A stretch of DNA of 64,000 nt from Frankiales bacterium (GTDB taxonomy: Bacteria > Actinomycetota > Actinomycetes > Mycobacteriales > SCTD01): positions 83,939 through 147,938 of the forward strand of contig JAOPVP010000042.1 in NCBI GenBank assembly GCA_025966135.1, in the 5' to 3' direction. The notes under the pieces were generated by a model. The model was not told where the DNA came from. It searched no databases and was given only the letters and a program-made list of their open reading frames with translations. Below, piece after piece: positions 1-8,618 of this stretch (position 1 is the first letter of the stretch; each line of letters begins with the position of its first letter). A program made the position numbers and the translations under genes.

Positions 1-1
1 C

Positions 2-982
2 ATCCCCTCGAAGCTCGGCGGCTGGGGTCACGTCTTCGACTCGGCCCAGGCTGCACTACCGACGCACAAGCCGCCTGGCACGCTGGTCCCCGGGCCCGCC
101 GGGCTGTGGCCCTACGCGACCCTCGCCCTCGGCTCGGCGATGGCGCTGTTCATGTACCCGCACAGCATCACGGCCGTCCTCTCCACCCGCTCCCGGGACA
201 TCGGACGTCGCAACGCCGCACTGCTCCCGGCGTACTCGCTGCTCCTCGGTCTGATCGCGCTGCTCGGCTACATGGCGCTCGCGGCGAAGGTGAACACCGT
301 GGGCTTCGACGGAAAGCCCAATGCGCAGCTCGCGGTACCGCAGCTGTTCGCCGACATGTTCCCGAGCTGGTTCTCCGGAATCGCCTTCTCCGCCATCGCG
401 ATCGGGGCTCTCGTCCCGGCGGCCATCATGTCCATTGCGGCCGCGAACCTGTTCACCCGCAACATCTACCGGGAGTTCCTCCGTCCAGCAGCCTCTCCGG
501 CCGAGGAGGCCCGGGTCTCCAAGCTGACCTCCCTGGTGGTCAAGGTGGGGGCGCTGCTGTTCGTGCTGTCGCTCGACCGCACGTTGGCCATCAACTTCCA
601 GCTGCTGGGCGGGATCTGGATGTTGCAGACGTTCCCGGCGATCGTCTTCGGCTTGTTCACCAGGTGGTTCCACCGCTGGGCGCTGCTCGCGGGCTGGGCG
701 GTCGCGATGGTCTATGGGACCTACCAGGCCTACAACGTGCTCAACCCGATCACCGGTGCGCACTTCGGTGGCTCCTCGGCGCAGATCCCCTTGCTGAACG
801 GCAGGAACGGCTACATCGCCCTCACGGCCTTTGTCCTGAACCTTGTCGTCGCGGTGGTGGGGACAGTCGTGCTGCGGGCGATGAAAGTCCCGTCGGGCCG
901 CGACGCGACCGAGTCCGGCGACTACTTTGCCGACGCTGGCGACCCGAGGGTCGGTCCTCTCCCGGAGCTGGCGCCCGCGTAA
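2..982 (+). CDS. Sodium:solute symporter family permease (5' end outside the window)
   Basis: The last 326 residues of an integral membrane transporter; the reading frame is open from base 2, so the start lies upstream. The segment alternates long hydrophobic stretches with short polar loops. It contains the phrase MYPHSITAVLSTRSRD and a 'NLFTRNIYREF' cytoplasmic loop typical of the SSS (solute:sodium symporter) family, which couples sodium entry to uptake of carboxylates, amino acids or sugars. Within SSS the look is closest to the monocarboxylate/acetate branch, but the substrate cannot be read from this fragment. The TSUP permease starts 9 bases after the stop, so the two may be cotranscribed. 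Family call is firm, substrate unknown. Confidence 0.82.
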   Translation: MPSKLGGWGHVFDSAQAALPTHKPPGTLVPGPAGLWPYATLALGSAMALFMYPHSITAVLSTRSRDIGRRNAALLPAYSLLLGLIALLGYMALAAKVNTVGFDGKPNAQLAVPQLFADMFPSWFSGIAFSAIAIGALVPAAIMSIAAANLFTRNIYREFLRPAASPAEEARVSKLTSLVVKVGALLFVLSLDRTLAINFQLLGGIWMLQTFPAIVFGLFTRWFHRWALLAGWAVAMVYGTYQAYNVLNPITGAHFGGSSAQIPLLNGRNGYIALTAFVLNLVVAVVGTVVLRAMKVPSGRDATESGDYFADAGDPRVGPLPELAPA

Positions 983-991
983 TCTGACGCC

Positions 992-1747
992 GTGACCCCG
1001 GCCGACGTTCTGCTCGTCGGGGGCGCGGGGGTGGTCGCGGGGGCCGTCAACGCCATCGCCGGCGGCGGCACCCTCGTGTCGTTCCCTGCGCTGCTGGCCG
1101 CGGGGCTGTCGCCGGTGACGGCCAACATCACCTCCTCGGTGGGGTTGCTGGCCGGCTATGTCGGCGGCACGGTCGGCTACCGACGGGAGCTGGAGGGTCA
1201 GGGCGGGCGCGTGGTCGGGCTGCTCGTGGCCAGCGTCATCGGCGGGTTGGTCGGGGCGCTGCTGCTGCTTGCCACTCCCGGAAACGGCTTCCGCGCCGTC
1301 GTGCCCTACCTCGTGCTGCTGTCTTGCTTGCTCCTGGCCGTGCAGCCGTGGCTCGCGCGGACGCTGGAGGCGCACGGAGTGGCCGGACCGCACCCTGGCT
1401 GGGAGGTGCGGGTGGCGGTCGGCGTCGGCGCCGTCTACGGGTCGTACTTCGGCGCCGGGCTCGGCGTCATCCTGCTCGCCGTGCTCGGCCTGCTGGTCTC
1501 GGACCACCTGCAACGGCTCAACGCGCTCAAGGGGGCCCTGGCACTGGTGATCAACCTCGTCGGGGTCCTGGTCTTCGTCGTCACCGGCCACGTGGCCTGG
1601 CTGGCTGCCGCGGTCCTGGCGGTAGGGGCGGTGGTGGGCGCCACCGTGGGCGTCCGGCTGGCGCGTCGCCTGTCGCCGCAGGTCGTCCGCCTGGGCGTCG
1701 TCCTGGCCGGCGTCGGGGTGGCGGGCACGCTGTTGGTCCACGGCTGA
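992..1747 (+). CDS. TSUP (TauE/SafE) family membrane permease
   Basis: 251-residue protein made almost entirely of hydrophobic helices (about seven to eight), starting at GTG 992. Residues 4-30 carry the glycine-rich first helix with AGAVNAIAGGGTLVSFPAL, the hallmark of the TauE/SafE/TSUP family. The second half (from about residue 135) repeats a similar pattern (YGSYFGAGLGVILLAVLGLL), as expected from the internal duplication of this family. TSUP proteins are proposed exporters or importers of sulfite, sulfonates or other small organic anions; the substrate here is not evident. It follows the SSS symporter by 9 bases. Normal family length, no defects seen. Confidence 0.85.
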   Translation: MTPADVLLVGGAGVVAGAVNAIAGGGTLVSFPALLAAGLSPVTANITSSVGLLAGYVGGTVGYRRELEGQGGRVVGLLVASVIGGLVGALLLLATPGNGFRAVVPYLVLLSCLLLAVQPWLARTLEAHGVAGPHPGWEVRVAVGVGAVYGSYFGAGLGVILLAVLGLLVSDHLQRLNALKGALALVINLVGVLVFVVTGHVAWLAAAVLAVGAVVGATVGVRLARRLSPQVVRLGVVLAGVGVAGTLLVHG

Positions 1748-1801
1748 GCTCACCGCTGCACCCCGGTAGCCTCGGGACCACCCTCAAGGAAGGCATCACC
1801 T

Positions 1802-2584
1802 GTGCGCATCGCTCGTTTCGCCGTCAACGGCGAGGTCTCGTTCGGCGTGGTCGAGGGACCCGGCGCGGACCCGGCAGACCTCGTCGTCGCGACGGTGGCG
1901 GGGCACCCGTTCGCCCCGCTCGTCCTCACCGGCGAGCGCCACCCGCTGACATCGGTGCGCCTCCTGGCGCCGGTCCTCCCGAGCAAGGTCGTCGGCATCG
2001 GCAAGAACTACGCCGACCACATCGCCGAGATGGGTGGGGGTGCGCCGGTGGACCCGGTCGTCTTCCTCAAGCCCTCGACCTCGGTCATCGGCCCCGGAGA
2101 CCCGATCGTGCTGCCACTCAACAGCAATCACGTCGACCACGAGGCGGAGCTGGCCATCGTGATCGGCCGGTTGTGCCGGGACGTGTCACGGGAGCAGGCC
2201 CACGAGGTGATCCTCGGCTACACCTGCGGCAACGACGTGACAGCCCGAGACCACCAGAAGCATGACGGTCAGTGGGCACGCGGCAAGGGTCACGACACGT
2301 TCTGCCCGCTCGGCCCGTGGGTCGAGACCGAACTGGATGTCTCGGACGTCGCCGTGCAGGGCGCCGTCGACGGGGAGGTCCGGCAGGACGGGCGCACGTC
2401 GCAGCTCATCCACGACATCCCCGCGATCATCGAGTGGGTGACGGCCTGCATGACGCTGCTGCCCGGGGACGTCATCCTCACTGGCACGCCGGCGGGGGTA
2501 GGACCCCTCGCGCCCGGCAACGCCGTCACTGTCCTGGTCGAGGGCATCGGCCCGCTGACGAACCCGGTAGTGGCACGGGCATGA
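1802..2584 (+). CDS. Fumarylacetoacetate hydrolase (FAH) family protein
   Basis: 260-residue enzyme with an N-terminal cap of about 60 residues and an FAH fold. Visible FAH signatures are VVGIGKNYADH near residue 63, the metal-binding acidic cluster DHEAELAIVIG near 108, and GDVILTGTPAGVG near 223. The family hydrolyses or decarboxylates 2-oxo acid carbon-carbon bonds (acylpyruvases, oxaloacetate decarboxylases, homoprotocatechuate-pathway isomerases); several actions fit and I do not assign one. GTG 1802 is preceded by an AAGGAAGG ribosome-binding site. Its stop overlaps the gltX start in an ATGA arrangement, a layout common in actinobacteria. A possible -10 box TAGCCT lies at 1767-1772. Confidence 0.88.
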   Translation: MRIARFAVNGEVSFGVVEGPGADPADLVVATVAGHPFAPLVLTGERHPLTSVRLLAPVLPSKVVGIGKNYADHIAEMGGGAPVDPVVFLKPSTSVIGPGDPIVLPLNSNHVDHEAELAIVIGRLCRDVSREQAHEVILGYTCGNDVTARDHQKHDGQWARGKGHDTFCPLGPWVETELDVSDVAVQGAVDGEVRQDGRTSQLIHDIPAIIEWVTACMTLLPGDVILTGTPAGVGPLAPGNAVTVLVEGIGPLTNPVVARA

Positions 2585-4026
2585 CCGTCCGCCTGCGGGT
2601 CGCACCCTCGCCGACAGGCGACCCCCACGTCGGCACCGCCTACATGTCCTTGTTCAACCTGGCCTTCGTACGCCAGCAGGGCGGGCAGTTCGTGCTGCGC
2701 ATCGAGGACACCGACCGCGCGCGCTTTCGGGCCGACTCCGAGCAGCAGGTGTTCGACATGCTCTCCTGGCTCGGCCTGCAGTGGGACGAGGGCCCGGACA
2801 AGGGCGGTCCGTTTGCGCCGTACCGGCAGAGCGAACGGCTCGAGACCTACCAGCCCCACGTCGAGAAGCTGCTCGCCGATGGCCACGCATACTACTGCTG
2901 GTGCACGCCCGAGCGGCTGCAGGAGATGCGCGAGGACCAGCAGCGGCGGAAGGTGCCGACCGGCTATGACCGGCTCTGCTACGGCAAGACCTTCGAGGAG
3001 CGGGCCGCCCTTCCGGGGTGCAGCGACGTCCCCGTCGTGCGGATGCTCATCCCGGACGACCCGCCGCTGCACTTCACCGATCTCATCCGCGGCGAGGTCA
3101 ACGCGCCGATGCCGGACGACCAGGTGATCCTCAAGGCCGACGGCTTCCCGACCTATCACCTCGCTGTCGTCGTCGACGACCACCTCATGGGGATCACCCA
3201 CGTGGTGCGCGGGGAGGAGTGGATCTCCTCCACCCCGAAGCACCTGCTCCTGTTCGACTGGCTCGGCTGGGAGCGGCCGGCCTTCGCTCACATGCCCTTG
3301 CTCCGCAACGTGGACAAGTCGAAGATCTCCAAGCGCAAGAACCCGGCCGCGCGGCTCACCTGGTTCGTCGAGCAGGGGTACCTGCCCGAGGCGCTGCTCA
3401 ACTTCCTGGGTCTGCTCGGCTACTCGCTGCCGTCGGGGGAGGAGATCTTCACCTTCTCCGAGATGAGCGAGAGCTTTGACTGGACCCGGGTCAACACCGT
3501 CGGTCCTGTCTTCGACCTCGACAAGCTCAGCTGGCTCAACGGCCACTACATCCGTGAGCTCGCCGAGGACGACCTCGCGGCCCGGCTGGTCCCCTTCCTC
3601 ACCGAGGCAGGCTGGTACGACGGATCCGCCGAGCACGCCGCGTTGCTGGCCGGCTCGGTGCCGCTGATCCAGACCCGGATGGCGGTCCTGTCCGAGGTCG
3701 TCGACCTGCTGCGCTTCCTGTTCGTGGCCGACGAGGACTTCGTCGTCGACCCGGTGGCCGTCGAGAAGTCGCTCGTCGGGGCCGTTCCCGTTCTGACGGC
3801 GGCGGCGGACGCTCTCGAGCCGCTCACGTCGTGGAGCACCGAGGCGATCCAGACGGCGATGGACGCCGCGCTCCTCGACGGACTCGGCCTCAAGCGTGGC
3901 AAGGCGTATGCGCCCGTCCGCGCCGCCGTCTGCGGTTCCACGATCGCCCCGCCGCTGCCGGAGTCGATGGCGCTGCTGGGCAAGGACCGGGTTCTGCGGC
4001 GCCTTCGCGGCGCTCCCGTGCTTTGA
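2581..4026 (+). CDS. gltX: Glutamyl-tRNA synthetase
   Basis: Class I synthetase of 481 residues that ligates glutamate to tRNA-Glu. ATG 2581 is chosen because it overlaps the upstream stop (ATGA) and places the HIGH-type motif (SPTGDPHVGT) at residue 10, as in the family. The KMSKS-type motif appears as KISKRK near residue 247, followed by an all-helical anticodon-binding domain. Actinobacteria usually lack glutaminyl-tRNA synthetase and use a non-discriminating enzyme that also charges tRNA-Gln with Glu for later amidation by GatCAB; that this enzyme does so is an inference, supported by the tRNA-Gln and tRNA-Glu genes lying immediately downstream. Confidence 0.96.
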   Translation: MTVRLRVAPSPTGDPHVGTAYMSLFNLAFVRQQGGQFVLRIEDTDRARFRADSEQQVFDMLSWLGLQWDEGPDKGGPFAPYRQSERLETYQPHVEKLLADGHAYYCWCTPERLQEMREDQQRRKVPTGYDRLCYGKTFEERAALPGCSDVPVVRMLIPDDPPLHFTDLIRGEVNAPMPDDQVILKADGFPTYHLAVVVDDHLMGITHVVRGEEWISSTPKHLLLFDWLGWERPAFAHMPLLRNVDKSKISKRKNPAARLTWFVEQGYLPEALLNFLGLLGYSLPSGEEIFTFSEMSESFDWTRVNTVGPVFDLDKLSWLNGHYIRELAEDDLAARLVPFLTEAGWYDGSAEHAALLAGSVPLIQTRMAVLSEVVDLLRFLFVADEDFVVDPVAVEKSLVGAVPVLTAAADALEPLTSWSTEAIQTAMDAALLDGLGLKRGKAYAPVRAAVCGSTIAPPLPESMALLGKDRVLRRLRGAPVL

Positions 4027-4068
4027 AGGCCCGTCGCCGCTTCCGGTAGAGTTCTCGCCGCAACGCCA

Positions 4069-4140
4069 TGGGGTATGGGGTAATTGGCAGCCCGACGGTT
4101 TCTGGTTCCGTTAGTCTTGGTTCGAGTCCAGGTACCCCAG
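4069..4140 (+). tRNA. tRNA-Gln, anticodon CTG
   Basis: 72-nt cloverleaf. Acceptor stem TGGGGTA (4069-4075) pairs fully with TACCCCA (4133-4139), with discriminator G at 4140. The T arm reads TTCGAGTCC. The anticodon loop TTCTGGT gives CTG; the 31:39 pair is a U-U mismatch, which I also recall for tRNA-Gln of related bacteria. The CCA end is not encoded in full. It lies 42 bases after gltX. Confidence 0.93.
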
Positions 4141-4189
4141 CAATGCCCCGCTAGTGTCTAGCGGTGCAGGACAAGTAAAATATCGGCAA

Positions 4190-4262
4190 GCCCTCGTCGT
4201 TTAGCGGCCTAGGACGGCGCCCTCTCACGGCGTTAACGTGGGTTCAAATCCCATCGAGGGTA
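4190..4262 (+). tRNA. tRNA-Glu, anticodon CTC
   Basis: 73-nt cloverleaf. Acceptor GCCCTCG (4190-4196) pairs with CGAGGGT (4255-4261) with one terminal G-U; discriminator A at 4262. The anticodon stem CGCC/GGCG encloses the loop CTCTCAC, giving CTC. The T arm contains GGTTCAAATCC. CCA is not encoded. A strong terminator follows 8 bases later. Confidence 0.94.
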
Positions 4263-4270
4263 CGTAGAGG

Positions 4271-4303
4271 AACTGCCCGACTACCGAGCGTAGTCGGGCA
4301 GTT
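4271..4303 (+). terminator. Terminator hairpin after the tRNA pair
   Basis: A perfect 14-bp inverted repeat (AACTGCCCGACTAC at 4271-4284 against GTAGTCGGGCAGTT at 4290-4303) with a 5-base loop, followed by TCTGCCTTCT. It probably ends the gltX/tRNA transcript. The remainder up to 4441 holds no gene that I can support. Confidence 0.85.
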
Positions 4304-4441
4304 CTGCCTTCTCAGGCTGCTTGTCACAGGTCGGCGCGGTGCGGCGGAGCGGGACGACAAAGCCCGCGCCCTGTCCACCGGCGGCCCAGAAGGCCGGAAC
4401 CGAACTACCCGTTATGACCGTTTGCGCCACCTTCGGAGGGA

Positions 4442-4780
4442 CTAGTCCCGGGTGTCGAAGGCCTTGACCACGCTCTTGGGCGCGGTGCGGCGCCACGCCT
4501 CCTCGAGGAGCTCGGCGACCTCACCGCCATCGGCCTCGGCGACGTCCACAGCGACCCAGCCGAAGCGTCCGGTGTAGGCAGCGACCGAGTAGACGTCAGG
4601 CGCCGCAGCTACGAGCTCCGCCTGTTGCTCGAGGGTGGCCTTGATCGCGGCGCCCTTCCCGTCGGGTCCGAGCATGCAGAAGATCTTCCCGCGGACCCGG
4701 AACGTCGCCTCGCCCCACGTTTCGATCTCCGCCGCCTCCGGCAGGGACAGGGCGGTACGGCGGAGCAGGGAGGCCTTCAG
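4442..4780 (-). CDS. MmcQ/YjbR-like DUF1801/double-wing family protein
   Basis: About 112 residues resembling the small MmcQ/YjbR (CyaY-like) DNA-binding-fold proteins: LPEAAEIETWGEATFRVRGK, then KIFCML, and a C-terminal AWRRTAPKSVVKAFD helix, which corresponds to the 'W..vapkkl' end of this family. Function in the family is poorly defined. The frame has no ATG, GTG or TTG in a suitable place. The likeliest start is CTG at 4780, which overlaps the stop of the upstream IclR gene in a CTGA arrangement; a start further in at another CTG (4768) is possible. Translational coupling to the regulator would explain a weak start codon. Confidence 0.7.
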   Translation of the reverse strand: MKASLLRRTALSLPEAAEIETWGEATFRVRGKIFCMLGPDGKGAAIKATLEQQAELVAAAPDVYSVAAYTGRFGWVAVDVAEADGGEVAELLEEAWRRTAPKSVVKAFDTRD

Positions 4781-5448
4781 GACAGCTCCTTGGCGGCTGC
4801 GAGGACTGCGCCGGCGTGCAGCCGACCGGGCTGGCGGGTCAGGCGCTTCAGGGGCCCTGAGACGCTGACGGCCCCGACGAGGCGGTTGTCGGCCCCGAAG
4901 ACGGGCGCGGAAACCGAGGCGACGCCCTGTTCCCGCTCGGCGACCGAGTGCGCCCAACCGCGTCGCCGTACCTCGGCGAGGGTCCGCTCGGTGAACGCCG
5001 CCCCGTCCGGCGGCTCGGTGGCCGAGAACGCCAGCAGTACCTGAGCCGCGGACCCCGCGGTCATCGGTAGCGCGACGCCCACAGGAACGGTGTCCCGCAG
5101 ACCGCTGCCGAGGTCGGCGGCGGCGACGCACACCCGGAGGTCGCCCTGCCGCCGGTAGAGCTGCGCGCTCTCGCCGGTGACGTCCCGGAGCCGAGCCAGG
5201 ACGGGCGCCGCCCGCTCGAGGAGAGCGTCGGTTCCCGAGGTGACCAGCCGTGGTCCGGATCGCCAGCGACCGTCGCCTTCGCGGGTCAGGAACTGGTGCA
5301 CCTCGAGCGCCACGGCCAGGCGATGGGTCGTGGCGCGCGACAGTCCGGTCGCCTGCGTCAGCGCCGCAAGCGAGTGGGCTCCTGTTTGCACCGCATCCAG
5401 GACGAGAACTGCTTTGTCCAGGACGCCAACTCCGCTAGTCTGTTCCAT
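4777..5448 (-). CDS. IclR-family transcriptional regulator of leucine biosynthesis (LtbR/NdgR type)
   Basis: 223-residue repressor. The N-terminal winged helix-turn-helix (residues about 8-60) includes [20 protein letters not shown], followed by the IclR effector-binding domain ([40 protein letters not shown]). The gene is divergent from leuCD, exactly the position of NdgR in Streptomyces and LtbR in corynebacteria, which control leuCD and other amino-acid genes. A perfect palindrome lies between the two genes and is the probable operator. ATG 5448 is used; the gene is followed by an MmcQ-like gene with overlap. Effector unknown from sequence. Confidence 0.9.
   Translation of the reverse strand: MEQTSGVGVLDKAVLVLDAVQTGAHSLAALTQATGLSRATTHRLAVALEVHQFLTREGDGRWRSGPRLVTSGTDALLERAAPVLARLRDVTGESAQLYRRQGDLRVCVAAADLGSGLRDTVPVGVALPMTAGSAAQVLLAFSATEPPDGAAFTERTLAEVRRRGWAHSVAEREQGVASVSAPVFGADNRLVGAVSVSGPLKRLTRQPGRLHAGAVLAAAKELS
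5414..5441 (+). promoter_or_regulatory. Probable leuCD promoter
   Basis: TTGTCC (5414-5419) and TAGTCT (5436-5441), 16 bases apart, match the -35 and -10 pattern of the main actinobacterial sigma factor. Transcription would begin near 5448-5450, placing the palindrome at 5454-5473 just downstream, a repressing position. The promoter overlaps the start of the divergent regulator gene. Confidence 0.5.
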
Positions 5449-5453
5449 ATAGC

Positions 5454-5473
5454 GATACTGACATCTCAGTATC
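5454..5473. promoter_or_regulatory. Operator palindrome between the IclR regulator and leuC
   Basis: GATACTGA, four bases, TCAGTATC: a perfect 8+8 inverted repeat lying in the 45-base gap between the divergent genes. Its symmetry, place and the adjacent IclR-family gene make it the best candidate binding site for that regulator, controlling both directions. Confidence 0.72.
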
Positions 5474-5493
5474 TGGGACGCAAGGAGAATCCG

Positions 5494-6897
5494 ATGGGGC
5501 GTACGCTGGCCGAGAAGGTCTGGGCGGACCACGTCGTACGACAAGCTGACGGTGAGCCCGACCTCGTCTACATCGACCTTCACCTGGTTCACGAGGTGAC
5601 GAGCCCGCAGGCCTTCGACGGCCTGCGGCTGGCCGGCCGCCCAGTGCGGCGCCCCGACCTGACCCTCGCAACCGAGGACCACAACGTCCCCACCGACCTG
5701 TTGCAGGGGCCGATCGCCGACCCGGTCAGCCGGGTGCAGGTCGAGACCCTCCGCAGGAACTGTGACGAGTTCGGGATCCGGCTGCACCCGATGGGCGACG
5801 CCGGACAGGGCATCGTCCACGTGATCGGTCCGCAGCTCGGCATCACCCAGCCCGGCATGACGATCGTCTGCGGCGACAGCCACACCAGCACGCACGGTGC
5901 CTTCGGGGCGCTCGCGTTCGGTATCGGGACGAGCGAGGTGGAGCACGTCCTGGCCACCCAGACCCTGCCCCTGCCGCGACCCAAGACGATGGCCGTCACG
6001 GTTCAGGGCGATCTCCCTGCCGGGACGACGTCCAAGGACCTGGTTCTCGCTCTCATCGCGCAGGTCGGCACCGGAGGCGGCCAGGGCTACGTCGTCGAGT
6101 ACCGCGGCGACGCCATCAAGGCGCTGTCCATGGAAGGGCGCATGACGGTCTGCAACATGAGCATTGAGTGGGGGGCGCGCGCCGGGATGATTGCCCCGGA
6201 CCAGACCACCTTCGACTACCTCAAGGGTCGTCCGCACGCGCCTGTCGGCGCCGAGTGGGATGCCGCCGTCGCGGCCTGGGATGCCCTCGCCACCGACGCC
6301 GACGCGGTCTTCGACAAGGAGGTCGTGCTCGATGCGACCACCATCACGCCGTTCGTAACCTGGGGGACCAACCCCGCGCAGGGCGTGGCTCTCTCGGATG
6401 TGGTTCCGGACCCGCAGGCGCTCCCAGCCGGTAACGCGCGGGACGCCGCCGAGCGCGCGCTGACCTACATGGGCCTCACCGTAGGCACGCCGATGCGCGA
6501 CATCGCCGTGGACACGGTCTTTCTGGGCTCGTGCACCAACGGGCGGATGGAGGACCTGCGCGCCGCGGCCGCGATCCTCGAGGGCAGGAAGGTCGCCGAC
6601 GGCGTCCGGATGCTCGTGGTCCCGGGGTCGATGCTGGTGAAGCAGCAAGCCGAGACGGAGGGTCTCGACAAGGTCTTCACCGCCGCCGGCGCCGACTGGC
6701 GCAGCGCGGGATGCTCGATGTGCCTGGGCATGAACCCCGACACCCTCAAGGTGGGAGAGCGCAGCGCTTCCACCAGCAACCGCAACTTCGAAGGCCGTCA
6801 GGGCCGCGGCGGTCGCACCCACCTCGTCTCCCCGCAGGTCGCCGCCGCGACCGCGATCATCGGCCGCCTCGCGGCCCCGGCCGACCTGGACGCCTGA
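5494..6897 (+). CDS. leuC: 3-isopropylmalate dehydratase, large subunit
   Basis: 467-residue aconitase-family subunit that, with LeuD, isomerises 2-isopropylmalate to 3-isopropylmalate in leucine synthesis in the cytoplasm. ATG 5494 follows AAGGAGAA. The three iron-sulfur cluster cysteines are visible: the first in [12 protein letters not shown] near residue 347 and the pair in [11 protein letters not shown] near 410. N-terminal phrases [11 protein letters not shown] and [20 protein letters not shown] are standard. The stop overlaps the leuD start (TGATG), so the two subunits are translationally coupled. Transcription is probably controlled by the divergent IclR regulator. Confidence 0.97.
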   Translation: MGRTLAEKVWADHVVRQADGEPDLVYIDLHLVHEVTSPQAFDGLRLAGRPVRRPDLTLATEDHNVPTDLLQGPIADPVSRVQVETLRRNCDEFGIRLHPMGDAGQGIVHVIGPQLGITQPGMTIVCGDSHTSTHGAFGALAFGIGTSEVEHVLATQTLPLPRPKTMAVTVQGDLPAGTTSKDLVLALIAQVGTGGGQGYVVEYRGDAIKALSMEGRMTVCNMSIEWGARAGMIAPDQTTFDYLKGRPHAPVGAEWDAAVAAWDALATDADAVFDKEVVLDATTITPFVTWGTNPAQGVALSDVVPDPQALPAGNARDAAERALTYMGLTVGTPMRDIAVDTVFLGSCTNGRMEDLRAAAAILEGRKVADGVRMLVVPGSMLVKQQAETEGLDKVFTAAGADWRSAGCSMCLGMNPDTLKVGERSASTSNRNFEGRQGRGGRTHLVSPQVAAATAIIGRLAAPADLDA

Positions 6898-7490
6898 TGG
6901 AACCCTTTGTCACCCACACCGGCACTGCTGTCCCGCTGCGACGCAGCGATGTCGACACTGACCAGATCATCCCGAGCGACTGGCTCAAGCGCGTCGAGCG
7001 CACCGGCTTCGGCGCGGGCCTGTTCAGCGAGTGGCGCGAGGACCCGTCCTTCGTCCTCAACGCACCCGAGCGCAAGGGCGCGAGCATCTTGGTGGCGGGG
7101 GAGAACTTCGGCACCGGTTCCTCCCGTGAGCACGCGGTCTGGGCCCTCACCGACTACGGCTTCCGGGCGGTCATCAGCTCCCGCTTCGCCGACATCTTCC
7201 GCGGCAACAGCCTCAAGGGCGGCCTGCTCCCGGTGCAGTTGCCGACGGAGGTCGTCGCTGCCCTCATGGCCCTGGTGGAGGCCGATCCAGCGGCTCGGGT
7301 GACTGTCGACCTCGACGCCCGGCAGGTCCGTGCTGGTGACATCACGGCGGCCTTCGAGCTGGACGACTTCACGCGCTGGCGGCTCATGGAGGGCCTCGAC
7401 GACATCGGGCTGACGCTGCGACACGAGCAAAATATCGCGTCGTACGAAGAAAATCGTCCGAGCTGGAAGCCGGCAGCGTCTGCCCGCTAG
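6897..7490 (+). CDS. leuD: 3-isopropylmalate dehydratase, small subunit
   Basis: 197-residue swivel-domain partner of LeuC. Typical features are [20 protein letters not shown] near residue 19 and [17 protein letters not shown] near residue 67, which contribute to the active site at the subunit interface. Length is normal for a bacterial LeuD. ATG 6897 overlaps the leuC stop. A 74-residue gene of unknown role and then HU follow, as in many actinobacteria. Confidence 0.97.
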   Translation: MEPFVTHTGTAVPLRRSDVDTDQIIPSDWLKRVERTGFGAGLFSEWREDPSFVLNAPERKGASILVAGENFGTGSSREHAVWALTDYGFRAVISSRFADIFRGNSLKGGLLPVQLPTEVVAALMALVEADPAARVTVDLDARQVRAGDITAAFELDDFTRWRLMEGLDDIGLTLRHEQNIASYEENRPSWKPAASAR

Positions 7491-7508
7491 TCCTGCGAAG
7501 ATGGCGCG

Positions 7509-7733
7509 GTGGACGACGAAGAGCTGTTCGCTGACCTGTCTGCACGGCTGCGCGACGCACACCGCCGGGTTGCCGCACTCGAGCTCTCGGATGAAGAAAA
7601 AGCCCGAGTTATAAGGCGTTTGCTCGTGATCAGCGATGCGACGAAGCACGATCTCCGGCGCGCCTCGCAACGGCTGGATGTCTTCCTCGCCGACCTCGAT
7701 GCCGGCTGGCGGCCCGATCCTCACGACGGCTGA
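7509..7733 (+). CDS. Small conserved-looking hypothetical protein between leuD and hup
   Basis: 74 residues from GTG 7509, strongly charged and predicted to be mostly helical (SARLRDAHRRVAALELSDEEK... then ATKHDLRRASQRLDVFLADL). There is no signal peptide or membrane segment. Short acidic/basic helical proteins occur at this place in related genomes, but I do not recognise a domain. It begins 18 bases after leuD and may ride on that transcript. Codon usage looks like a real gene (GC-rich third positions). Confidence 0.7.
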   Translation: MDDEELFADLSARLRDAHRRVAALELSDEEKARVIRRLLVISDATKHDLRRASQRLDVFLADLDAGWRPDPHDG

Positions 7734-7868
7734 GCGCCCTCCAACCTGCTGACAAGCACTGCGACACAAGGAAAGTCACCTCGCGCGGTGATCGACGTGA
7801 GCGCACGCTTGCGCCTACCTTGCGCACGGAGGGGCAGAGCGCCTCGTCAGTCCTTGGAGGTAATAGCT

Positions 7869-8570
7869 GTGAACAAGGCCGAGCTGATCGAGGCCATCAC
7901 CCACCGCATCGGCGACAAGCGGGCAGCCGCAGCTGCTGTTGAGGCCGTCGTCGACGCGGTCACTACTGCAGTCGCCAAGGGCGAGAAGGTCGCCATCGCC
8001 GGCTTCGGCGTCTTCGAGAAGGTCGACCGCAAGGCCCGCGTCGCGCGTAACCCAGCCACGGGTGCCCAGGTCAAGCTGAAGGCGACCTCGGTGCCGAAGT
8101 TCCGCCCTGGCCAGGGCTTCAAGGACGTTGTCTCTGGTGCCAAGAAGGTCGCCCCCGTTGCCAAGGCCACTGTGGCCAAGACCGTCGGAAAGGCTGCTGC
8201 TGTGAAGAAGGCTGCTCCTGCCAAGAAGGCCGCTCCGGCGAAGAAGGCTGCGCCGGTCAAGAAGGCCGCTCCCGCCAAGAAGGCACCGGCCAAGAAGGCT
8301 CCCGCCAAGAAGGCTGCGCCGGTCAAGAAGGCCGCTCCCGCGAAGAAGGCACCGGCCAAGAAGGCACCGGCCAAGAAGGCTGCGCCGGTCAAGAAGGCCG
8401 CTCCCGCCAAGAAGGCACCGGCCAACAAGGCTCCCGCCAAGAAGGCCCCGGCGAAGAAGGCCGCTCCCGCCAAGAAGGCACCGGCCAACAAGGCACCGGC
8501 CAACAAGGCACCGGCCAAGAAGGCCCCGGCGAAGAAGGCCGCCGCCAGGAAGGCTCAGGCCAAGAAGTAG
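7869..8570 (+). CDS. hup: HU-type nucleoid protein with lysine/alanine/proline-rich tail
   Basis: 233 residues in two parts. Residues 1-90 are a complete HU DNA-bending domain ([49 protein letters not shown]). Residues about 95-233 are a low-complexity tail of PAKKA-like repeats, as in mycobacterial HupB and Streptomyces HupS, which resembles histone H1 and is thought to aid DNA compaction and be a target of lysine modification. GTG 7869 is preceded by GGAGGT at 7856-7861. A few lysines of the tail are replaced by Asn (PANKAP). A TTCG-loop terminator follows. Confidence 0.95.
   Translation: MNKAELIEAITHRIGDKRAAAAAVEAVVDAVTTAVAKGEKVAIAGFGVFEKVDRKARVARNPATGAQVKLKATSVPKFRPGQGFKDVVSGAKKVAPVAKATVAKTVGKAAAVKKAAPAKKAAPAKKAAPVKKAAPAKKAPAKKAPAKKAAPVKKAAPAKKAPAKKAPAKKAAPVKKAAPAKKAPANKAPAKKAPAKKAAPAKKAPANKAPANKAPAKKAPAKKAAARKAQAKK
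8203..8566 (+). repeat. Degenerate tandem coding repeats of the HU tail
   Basis: In-frame short repeats with variants of GCxAAGAAGGC encode [12 protein letters not shown] units. Larger blocks of about 60-66 bases also recur (starting near 8245, 8311 and 8377), with near-identical codons. Such a tract can expand or contract by slippage, so tail length may vary between strains. Confidence 0.85.
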
Positions 8571-8586
8571 GACTGTCACGCGCGTT

Positions 8587-8608
8587 GGCCCCGGCTTCGG
8601 CCGGGGCC
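8587..8608 (+). terminator. Terminator hairpin after hup
   Basis: GGCCCCGGC and GCCGGGGCC form a perfect 9-bp stem closed by a stable TTCG tetraloop, 16 bases after the hup stop and followed by TTCGGCGTTCC. It sits between hup and the converging small gene, so it may stop transcripts in both directions. Confidence 0.85.
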
Positions 8609-8618
8609 TTCGGCGTTC

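Noticed and set aside
8203..8566. Regular repeats considered as a CRISPR array
   Set aside because: They are in-frame protein-coding repeats without unique spacers, within the HU gene.
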